NCBI GenBank assembly: GCA_902795755.1
Contig: CADBMO010000097.1
Coordinates: 1 to 7,310 of the forward strand
Source of the DNA: an uncultured Erysipelotrichaceae bacterium
GTDB lineage: Bacteria; Bacillota_I; Bacilli_A; RF39; UBA660
Length of the DNA: 7,310 nt
Direction of reading: 5' to 3'
A program made the translations under genes and the position numbers. The stretch's first letter is position 1. Each line of letters opens with the position of its first letter. Of the stretch, positions 1 to 4,563 are shown one piece after another. The notes under the pieces were generated by a model. The model saw nothing but the letters and a program-made list of their open reading frames with translations. It ran no database searches and was not told where the DNA came from.

Positions 1-26
1 AAAAAGTGATATAAATCACTTTTTTT
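1..26. terminator. Bidirectional intrinsic terminator after the VanY-family gene
   Basis: A perfect 10-bp inverted repeat (AAAAAGTGAT at 1-10, ATCACTTTTT at 15-24) encloses a 4-nt loop. On the minus strand the stem lies just after the carboxypeptidase stop codon (25-27) and ends in a run of at least five T at the window edge. On the plus strand it ends in seven T (20-26), so it could also stop transcription arriving from the left. The GC part of the stem is short (GTGAT/ATCAC), so strength is uncertain. Confidence 0.75.
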
Positions 27-1419
27 AATTTACTCCTAAATACTCTTCTAAGGTAAGTCCTGATTGCCATACTTTATATGCTAAATCTTTACCCAAATAT
101 CTTACGTGCCACGCCTCATATACATAACCGGTTATATCAGTTTTATCTTTTGGATACCTAATTATAAACCCGTATAAATGAGCATTTTCTGCAAGCCATT
201 TTGCTTCTTTAGTATATTGAAATGATGAATCAGTGCTACCAAGGTCAAAAGCAAGACCAGTTTGATGCTCCGAGTGACCAGCAAGTGCAGAATACGTACT
301 AGCCTTTTCTTCTCCATCTCTTTTTGCATATGATGCATGTAATTTTTCTTGAGTTTTGTATGATCTATAAGAAGATACTATCGGTAAACTAAGTCCTAAT
401 ACTTCAGCATCTTTTTGCATTTCTTTTACTTTTTTTAATGCTTCTTCATTTACTCCAGGATCATATGTTTTGGGAACACCATACTTTTTATTAACTAACA
501 AAACTCCGTCCACATATGTAAGCCCGTTTTTAACTTCAATTTTTGGTTCATGCACAATAACTTCTTTTGTTTTTTCTTTAACTACAACTTGTCTTTTTGC
601 CGAGGTACAATTATTACTAGTATCACATACACTATAAGATATATTATACGTACCAGCCTTTTTATTATTAATGGTATTCTTAATTTTTATTTTATTAGTA
701 ATATCACCATCATAATTATCACTTGCTTCAAATCCTGGTTCAACGTATTTAGATCCATAATCTATTTCTATAACATTATTACCAACTATTTTTATTTCAG
801 GTTTTTTAGTATCAACAATTTTTATTATCCTAAATAAATACTCTTTATGCATTTTGTTAACGTTAATAGTATATGAAGTAATATATTTACCTATTTGTTT
901 TTCATTTAATGTTGATACTACATCTACACGTTTTACGTTTGTGTTATTTATTTTTGCATTTACATAAGGATCTTTATACTCTTTCTCATACTCTATAATC
1001 TGCGATGATTTACCTCTTAAACTAAACTTAATATAACCTTTCTTACGTGTCTTTTTATATCGTTTATAATTATCAGAACATAATCCAAATTCACTACTTT
1101 TTCTTACATAATTATTTTTATTATTCTCTTTAAAACCATCACTTATTAATTGATTACCTAATGTTTTAACTATTAATTTATCATCTGATTTTATTTTATA
1201 AACCTCTGTTGTATGACAATTAAACCATGCGTGTTTAAACTTAGTTTTAACGCTTAAATGATAATTATCTTTATCTATGTTATAAGAATATTCTTTATTA
1301 AATAATGGTAATAAAAATATTAAACTAAAAAATACGTAAACAATAAGTGCCACAAAAGATAAAAATATTAGCCAATTCAATGGTTTAATTCTTCTTCTAC
1401 CTACTTTTATAGTTAGCAT
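25..1419 (-). CDS. VanY-family peptidoglycan carboxypeptidase, membrane-anchored, with Ig-like (DUF5011-type) domain
   Basis: This 464-residue protein should be a zinc D-alanyl-D-alanine (or L,D-) carboxypeptidase that trims the C-terminal alanine from peptidoglycan stem peptides outside the cell. Residues 1-13 are basic and about 14-38 form one membrane segment, giving an N-in, C-out anchor. Residues about 140-202 look like a degenerate beta-rich linker domain. Residues about 203-281 form an Ig-like DUF5011-type domain (DTKKPEI, YVEPGFEASDNYDGDIT, AGTYNISYSV). The catalytic domain spans about 305-464, with SYRSYKTQEKLH (350-361), SEHQTGLAFD (383-392, zinc ligands H385 and D392), YGFIIRYP (415-422) and EAWHVRY (435-441, catalytic E435 and ligand H438). 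All expected catalytic residues are present. The ATG at 1419 follows GTGGTGAT closely, with a further AGGAG upstream. It has its own promoter (1446-1474). The sequence does not separate VanY from LdcB/DacB-type specificity, so no symbol is given. Confidence 0.9.
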   Translation of the reverse strand: MLTIKVGRRRIKPLNWLIFLSFVALIVYVFFSLIFLLPLFNKEYSYNIDKDNYHLSVKTKFKHAWFNCHTTEVYKIKSDDKLIVKTLGNQLISDGFKENNKNNYVRKSSEFGLCSDNYKRYKKTRKKGYIKFSLRGKSSQIIEYEKEYKDPYVNAKINNTNVKRVDVVSTLNEKQIGKYITSYTINVNKMHKEYLFRIIKIVDTKKPEIKIVGNNVIEIDYGSKYVEPGFEASDNYDGDITNKIKIKNTINNKKAGTYNISYSVCDTSNNCTSAKRQVVVKEKTKEVIVHEPKIEVKNGLTYVDGVLLVNKKYGVPKTYDPGVNEEALKKVKEMQKDAEVLGLSLPIVSSYRSYKTQEKLHASYAKRDGEEKASTYSALAGHSEHQTGLAFDLGSTDSSFQYTKEAKWLAENAHLYGFIIRYPKDKTDITGYVYEAWHVRYLGKDLAYKVWQSGLTLEEYLGVN

Positions 1420-1445
1420 AATATCACCACTTTTCTCCTATTATT

Positions 1446-1474
1446 ATTTTAAACCATTTTCTTTAATTTAACAA
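1446..1474 (-). promoter_or_regulatory. Sigma-A-type promoter of the carboxypeptidase gene
   Basis: On the minus strand, TTGTTA (1474 to 1469) and TAAAAT (1451 to 1446) are 17 bp apart, close to the housekeeping consensus. The pair lies between the terminator of the tiny upstream gene (1481-1505) and the start codon at 1419, so the carboxypeptidase is probably an independent unit. Predicted from sequence only. Confidence 0.6.
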
Positions 1475-1480
1475 TACAAA

Positions 1481-1505
1481 GAAAAAGAAAGTATTAACTT
1501 TCTTT
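1481..1505 (-). terminator. Intrinsic terminator of the tiny membrane-protein pair
   Basis: A 9-bp inverted repeat (AAAGAAAGT at 1484-1492, ACTTTCTTT at 1497-1505) with a 4-nt loop is followed on the minus strand by T-rich sequence. The stop codon of the 42-residue gene (1504-1506) overlaps the stem. The stem is AT-rich and probably weak, so some read-through into the carboxypeptidase gene is possible. Confidence 0.6.
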
Positions 1506-1632
1506 AACAAAAATATGAACCTAGTAATATTGCAAGTAATATATAAAGAACTATTACTAGCAAAAATCCATTACCTTTTTTAGCACATGGATTACATGGA
1601 TTACAATTGGTAGTATTACCTTGACATGCCAT
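1504..1632 (-). CDS. Tiny Cys-rich membrane protein, YjcZ-like (42 aa)
   Basis: A 42-residue reading frame with a strong ribosome site (AGGAGGG, core ending 10 nt before the ATG). The N-terminal half is polar and carries a CNPCNPC cluster (C10, C13, C16) plus C3. Residues about 22-40 form one hydrophobic helix (GFLLVIVLYILLAILLGSY), and C42 is the last residue. The G-x-G-F start, the L-Y-I-L-L core and the G-S-Y end match the tiny glycine-rich transmembrane proteins of Bacilli annotated as YjcZ-family sporulation proteins. The helix resembles that of the neighbour at 1658-1741, so the two are probably paralogues in one operon (25 nt apart). The cysteine cluster is not part of the usual YjcZ pattern I know. 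Function is unknown; possibilities include metal binding, disulfide cross-linking or an assembly-type membrane peptide. Confidence 0.8.
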   Translation of the reverse strand: MACQGNTTNCNPCNPCAKKGNGFLLVIVLYILLAILLGSYFC

Positions 1633-1657
1633 AGTTTAAATCCCTCCTTTTAATATA

Positions 1658-1741
1658 TTAAACGTATGCACCTATAATGATTACTAATAAAATAAATAGT
1701 ACTAATATGATTCCAGCACCAGATGTATAGTTATTTCCCAT
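1658..1741 (-). CDS. Tiny membrane protein, YjcZ-like (27 aa)
   Basis: A 27-residue reading frame: a short polar head (MGNNYTSGAG) followed by a single hydrophobic helix ending in GAYV. It is short enough to be missed by most gene callers, but is supported by AAAGGAGG ending 8 nt before the ATG at 1741. An ATG at 1748 opens only five codons and lies too close to the ribosome site. The G-x-G, L-F-I-L-L and G-A-Y pattern fits the YjcZ/tiny-TM family of Bacilli, whose members are often about 25-50 residues and have been linked to sporulation. It is the first gene of a two-gene unit with 1504-1632. The family match is from memory of the pattern; the function is not established. Confidence 0.8.
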   Translation of the reverse strand: MGNNYTSGAGIILVLFILLVIIIGAYV

Positions 1742-1771
1742 AATTCATACCTCCTTTTTGTCTTTTCAAAG

Positions 1772-1814
1772 TATTTTATGGTTCTTTATAAAAAAGTGTG
1801 ATTATAATCATCAA
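1772..1814 (-). promoter_or_regulatory. Promoter region of the tiny membrane-protein pair (sigma-K-like or sigma-A)
   Basis: Two overlapping readings are possible on the minus strand. The first is CACA (1800 to 1797), 16 nt, then CATAAAATA (1780 to 1772), which fits the sigma-K consensus mACm-N16/17-CATAnnnTA. The second is TTGATG (1814 to 1809), 17 nt, then TTATAA (1791 to 1786), a weak sigma-A promoter. Both would give a leader ending in the AAAGGAGG site of the 27-residue gene. The sequence alone does not decide between them. Confidence 0.4.
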
Positions 1815-1819
1815 AAAAG

Positions 1820-1848
1820 TTGTCATTTATCATAGAATTTGTTATGAT
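1820..1848 (+). promoter_or_regulatory. Sigma-A promoter of prsA
   Basis: TTGTCA (1820-1825) and TATGAT (1843-1848) are separated by exactly 17 bp, each one base off the consensus hexamer. The expected transcript start is near 1855, giving a leader of about 23 nt that contains the AAGGAGG ribosome site (1865-1871). The promoter stands back to back with the one for the tiny membrane genes. Confidence 0.8.
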
Positions 1849-1877
1849 ATATAAGTACATTTATAAGGAGGAATATA

Positions 1878-3053
1878 ATGGCAGAAAAGAAAAATACAAA
1901 AAAAACTGCTTCTAAGAAAACAACTACAAAAAAGGTTACAGCTTCAACAAAAAAAGCACCTGCTAAGAAAAAAGATGTTAAAAAAGTAGTTAAGGAAGAA
2001 AAAAAAATAGTTGATACTTATGAAGCTAAATTAAAAGAAAAAAAGAATAATAAAGGATTTAAAGCATGGTTTAATAACCTAACAACACAACAAATATTAG
2101 TAGGAGGATTCATAGTAGTTATCATATTATTAATTATTATGATTGGTGTTTCTACTAAAAGTACTAAAACTAGTAACGGAAAAGATATTGTTGCAAAACT
2201 AAATGGTAAAACTATTACCGCTGATGATTTATATAAGGAACTTAAAAGTCAAGGTGGTAGAAGCATATTAATAAATATGGTAGATGAATACATATTAAAT
2301 AAAGAGTTTAAAACAACAAATGATATGAAAAAATCAGCTGCTACTACGGTTGAAAGTTATAAGTCTCAATATGGAGATAGTTATGAGACATTTTTAAGTA
2401 CTTATGGTATTAAAGATGATAACCAATTAAAAGAAATATTAATACAAGATGCAAAGCAAACAAAGGCAGTTGAAAAATACATTAAAGATAATTTAACTGA
2501 TAAAGAAATGAAAGAATATTATGAAACTAGTATCAAAGGTGATATAAGAGCTAGTCATATTTTAATAGCATTTGCTAGTGATGCAACTGATGATCAAAAA
2601 GCTGAAGCTAAGAAAAAAGCTGAAGATTTGATTAAAAAATTACAAGATGGTGAAGATTTTGCTAAATTAGCCAAAGAAAATTCAGAAGACACTGAATCCG
2701 CTAAAAATGGTGGTGACTTAGGATACTTTAACTCAGGTGATATGGTTGAAGCGTTTGAAACTGCTGCATATGCATTAGATGTTAATGAGTATACTACCAC
2801 ACCAGTAGAATCTACTTACGGATATCATATTATTATGAAAACTGGTGAAAAGGAAAAACCTGCGTTTAAAAAAGTTAAAAGTACTATTATAGAAAAATTA
2901 GTGGCTGAAAAGAAAGAAAATGATTCTACAATTACTGCAAAAGCTATGAAAGCTTTAAGAGAAAAATATAAGTTAAATATAAAAGACAAGAATATAAAAA
3001 GTGAATATAAAACTTATATAAAGCAATCACTAACTACAACTAAAGCACAATAA
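1878..3053 (+). CDS. prsA: PrsA-like extracytoplasmic peptidyl-prolyl isomerase (parvulin foldase) with Lys-rich cytosolic tail and membrane anchor
   Basis: A 391-residue foldase that should assist folding of exported proteins on the outer face of the membrane. Residues 1-60 are very Lys-rich (23 of 60) with Ala/Thr/Ser, like histone H1-type tails. Residues about 73-91 form one membrane helix. Residues 103-220 form the SurA/PrsA-type N-terminal chaperone region (VAKLNGKTITADDLY at 105-119). The parvulin domain spans about 222-322: IRASHILI (223-230), FAKLAKENSED (261-271), GGDLGYF (278-284), MVEAFETAAYALD (289-301) and YGYHII (314-319). A helical tail completes the chaperone domain. Classical PrsA is a lipoprotein; this protein has no cysteine, so it cannot be lipidated and is instead a single-pass N-in protein. 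The start has AAGGAGG 6 nt upstream. It is probably monocistronic, ending in a terminator shared with recX. PrsA/SurA-type PPIase is secure, strict orthology less so. Confidence 0.88.
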   Translation: MAEKKNTKKTASKKTTTKKVTASTKKAPAKKKDVKKVVKEEKKIVDTYEAKLKEKKNNKGFKAWFNNLTTQQILVGGFIVVIILLIIMIGVSTKSTKTSNGKDIVAKLNGKTITADDLYKELKSQGGRSILINMVDEYILNKEFKTTNDMKKSAATTVESYKSQYGDSYETFLSTYGIKDDNQLKEILIQDAKQTKAVEKYIKDNLTDKEMKEYYETSIKGDIRASHILIAFASDATDDQKAEAKKKAEDLIKKLQDGEDFAKLAKENSEDTESAKNGGDLGYFNSGDMVEAFETAAYALDVNEYTTTPVESTYGYHIIMKTGEKEKPAFKKVKSTIIEKLVAEKKENDSTITAKAMKALREKYKLNIKDKNIKSEYKTYIKQSLTTTKAQ

Positions 3054-3079
3054 AAGGTATCAATTAATTGATACCTTTT
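3052..3079. terminator. Shared bidirectional terminator of convergent prsA and recX
   Basis: A perfect 28-bp palindrome (AAAAGGTATCAATT and its reverse complement) folds as a 12-bp stem with a TTAA loop and has four T on its 3' side in both directions. It starts inside the prsA stop codon and contains the recX stop codon (3060-3062), so one element serves both genes. The T tracts are short. Confidence 0.8.
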
Positions 3080-3818
3080 CTATTTCCTCAAAACTATATC
3101 CTTTTTGGTATAGTTTGTTTTTTATTCTATAATTAATTTCATTTTCTTCATACTTTTTAGAGTACTTATCGTATAGTTTTTTATACTCTTTTTCAAGTTT
3201 ATCAAAATCTGTTTTTACCTTATAATGTGACATAACGTCAATTATCATTTCTTTATCATAACCAAGATTAGTAAAATAATTAATAAGTTTTAACCTTATC
3301 ATATTACTTGCACCTTTTTTTATGCGTATTTGTTTTTCCATTAAATTAGATAACTTTTCTTTTAATATATTTTTATCAATTTCATCAATTACTTCATTTA
3401 TAATATCTTCATTAACACCATACTTTACTAGTCCTCTTTTGATCTTATAAGGTCCATTTGGAGTTAATATCATTTGATCAGATACATAAGCTTTTGCAAA
3501 TGAAAAATCATTTATATAACCATTTTTAACTAACTTGTTAATTACTTCATCTATCTTATTTAAACTTGCACCTTTTTTAATTAAATACTCTTTTATTTCT
3601 TTTTTTGAACGTATTCTTATTGATATATAATTAAGTGCAACACTATATAAATGTATGTCATTATTTTCTTTTATTAAATCTTCTACATTTACTATTTCTT
3701 TAGTAATTAATAAATTATTATTAATAATCACATCTTCATATAAACTAATTGTAGTATTATCATCTAAGTATACTTTATACTTATCTTTAGATGTTTTTTT
3801 AAATTTAATTATTTTCAT
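3060..3818 (-). CDS. recX: RecX family regulatory protein (modulator of RecA)
   Basis: A 252-residue protein close in length to RecX of Bacilli. RecX binds RecA filaments in the cytoplasm and limits or remodels recombination and the SOS response. Residues about 1-50 form the N-terminal beta-rich extension seen in Bacilli members. Helical RecX repeats follow: ALNYISIRIRSKKEIKEYL (61-79), KLVKNGYINDFSFAKAYVSD (95-114) with the family G-Y-I-N-D-x-x-F-A core, GPYKIKRGLVKYGV (122-135), and a last repeat RIKNKLYQKGYSFEEIEKV (231-249). The ATG at 3818 has AGGGGGAT about 5 nt upstream. It begins 29 nt after rpoZ and is probably cotranscribed with it. recA is not in the window. It ends in TGA inside the shared terminator, so its last three residues are encoded by the terminator palindrome. 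Confidence 0.9.
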   Translation of the reverse strand: MKIIKFKKTSKDKYKVYLDDNTTISLYEDVIINNNLLITKEIVNVEDLIKENNDIHLYSVALNYISIRIRSKKEIKEYLIKKGASLNKIDEVINKLVKNGYINDFSFAKAYVSDQMILTPNGPYKIKRGLVKYGVNEDIINEVIDEIDKNILKEKLSNLMEKQIRIKKGASNMIRLKLINYFTNLGYDKEMIIDVMSHYKVKTDFDKLEKEYKKLYDKYSKKYEENEINYRIKNKLYQKGYSFEEIEKVSIN

Positions 3819-3847
3819 AATATCCCCCTATATGAAAAAAACTAATA

Positions 3848-4042
3848 CTATTTAATATGTATTAAGTCTTCCATCACTTCTTCTAAAGCTCTACCAATAT
3901 TTTTTTTACATTTGTATTTTTCTTGTTCCATTTGATAATGTTTTGTTTCTAGCATATCTTTACTACGTCTTGCTGCAACACGAACAAGTAAATACTTAGA
4001 ACCAACCTTAGTAAGTAATTTGTCAATTGCTGGATAAATCAC
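3848..4042 (-). CDS. rpoZ: DNA-directed RNA polymerase omega subunit
   Basis: A 64-residue protein matching the omega subunit, which binds beta-prime and assists assembly and stability of RNA polymerase. The diagnostic start MIYPAIDKLLTKVGSKYLLV corresponds to the family M-x-x-P-x-I-D-x-L-L-x-K-x-x-S-K-Y-x-L-V, followed by AARRSKDM and the C-terminal NIGRALEEV typical of omega. GTG at 4042 is preferred over GTG at 4051: GAGGGAG (4059 to 4053) sits 10 nt before the former but only 1 nt before the latter, and the shorter form aligns with the usual start. It lies between an unrecognised gene and recX; in many Bacillota rpoZ instead follows gmk. The stop is TAG. Confidence 0.88.
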   Translation of the reverse strand: MIYPAIDKLLTKVGSKYLLVRVAARRSKDMLETKHYQMEQEKYKCKKNIGRALEEVMEDLIHIK

Positions 4043-4052
4043 TTGTATCACT

Positions 4053-4059
4053 CTCCCTC
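4053..4059 (-). promoter_or_regulatory. Ribosome binding site deciding the rpoZ start
   Basis: GAGGGAG on the minus strand. It is 1 nt from the upstream in-frame GTG (4051) and 10 nt from the GTG at 4042, so it favours the shorter 64-residue product. Confidence 0.6.
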
Positions 4060-4065
4060 AATTAT

Positions 4066-4095
4066 AGTTTACCACTATTTACAAATTGATATCAA
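4066..4095 (-). promoter_or_regulatory. Possible promoter of rpoZ-recX
   Basis: On the minus strand TTGATA (4095 to 4090) and TAAACT (4071 to 4066) are 18 bp apart. A better-looking TATAAT (4066 to 4061) has no fitting -35 and would start transcription inside the ribosome site. The -35 lies within the palindrome TTGATATCAA (4086-4095). rpoZ may instead be read only from the promoter upstream of the 126-residue gene. Confidence 0.35.
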
Positions 4096-4119
4096 GCGAT
4101 TTGACATTATTTGACATAA

Positions 4120-4500
4120 TTATTTTACCTTCGTTTTGCTGCTATTATACACCTTTTCCATTGTAGTGATTATTTCATTATAGATTTTTAATAATTTTTC
4201 TTCTTTTTTTGTTCTTTCACACATTTTAGTGGCATTTTCAAAGTATTCTTTTAAAGTATCATAATCTATATCAGAAGAATACTTTTCTTCAAATGCAGCA
4301 CGTAACGAATCTTTATTTTCTAATGCTTCTATACAAACATCAATTCCAAATAGAGTTTCAATACCAGGATATAATGCGTCTACATAATCTAATTCACTTC
4401 TTTTGTTACCATATATAGTATCTAATACGTGAAGTTTTATTATACGTCTTATAACATCTTTTTCCTTTTTAGATTTTTCATATAATTCTTCTCTTGTCAT
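4120..4500 (-). CDS. Hypothetical helical cytosolic protein (126 aa)
   Basis: I do not recognise this gene. It encodes a 126-residue, highly charged protein with no signal peptide or membrane segment and only two cysteines (C56, C93). It looks almost wholly alpha-helical: a basic N-terminal helix (about 2-30), a segment with DYVDALYPGIETLFGIDVC (38-56), a middle helix with SLRAAFEEKYSSDIDYDTLKE (65-85) and a long C-terminal helix with coiled-coil character (about 86-118). The start is well supported: ATG with AGGAG 5 nt upstream, behind its own extended -10 promoter and just after the valS terminator. It is followed 77 nt later by rpoZ, so it may lead an operon with rpoZ and recX. Position suggests a housekeeping or RNA polymerase-linked role, but that is only inference. 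Codon use and AT content look like those of its neighbours. Confidence 0.75.
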   Translation of the reverse strand: MTREELYEKSKKEKDVIRRIIKLHVLDTIYGNKRSELDYVDALYPGIETLFGIDVCIEALENKDSLRAAFEEKYSSDIDYDTLKEYFENATKMCERTKKEEKLLKIYNEIITTMEKVYNSSKTKVK

Positions 4501-4523
4501 CTAATCTCCTACTTTACTTTACT

Positions 4524-4532
4524 ATTATATCA
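4524..4532 (-). promoter_or_regulatory. Extended -10 promoter of the 126-aa gene (and possibly rpoZ-recX)
   Basis: The minus strand reads TGATATAAT (4532 to 4524), a perfect extended -10 element. A weak -35 (TTGAAT, 16 bp upstream) lies within the distal arm of the valS terminator. The predicted start near 4517 gives a leader of about 17 nt with AGGAG (4510 to 4506). Confidence 0.65.
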
Positions 4533-4536
4533 CAAT

Positions 4537-4563
4537 AAAAAAGATATTCAAAATGAATATCTT
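4537..4563 (-). terminator. Intrinsic terminator of valS
   Basis: A 10-bp perfect stem (AAGATATTCA at 4541-4550, TGAATATCTT at 4554-4563) with a 3-nt loop is followed on the minus strand by six T (4542 to 4537). The valS stop codon (4564 to 4562) forms the first bases of the stem. Confidence 0.8.

Noticed and set aside
550..837. Plus-strand open frame of 95 codons opposite the carboxypeptidase gene
   Set aside because: It lies wholly inside a well-supported gene, has a low-complexity F/I/N/Y product and no ribosome site.
1742..1748. ATG at 1748 as the start of the tiny membrane protein
   Set aside because: It opens a frame of only five codons before a stop and is 1-2 nt from the ribosome site.
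1878..2060. Lys/Ala/Thr-rich start of prsA as a separate HU- or histone-like gene
   Set aside because: The frame runs unbroken into the membrane helix and the parvulin domain, and there is no stop or second ribosome site between them.
2594..2800. Minus-strand open frame of 68 codons opposite prsA
   Set aside because: It mirrors the conserved parvulin domain, with no ribosome site or recognisable product.
3655..3855. Plus-strand open frame of 66 codons opposite recX
   Set aside because: Its hydrophobic product comes from the reverse strand of an AT-rich Lys/Asn/Ile coding region; it has no supporting signals.
4043..4051. GTG at 4051 as the rpoZ start
   Set aside because: It is only 1 nt from the GAGGGAG site; the GTG at 4042 has workable spacing and matches the family start.
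4101..4139. Plus-strand TTGACA repeats as an antisense promoter into the 126-aa gene
   Set aside because: Neither TTGACA has a good -10 hexamer 16-18 bp downstream.
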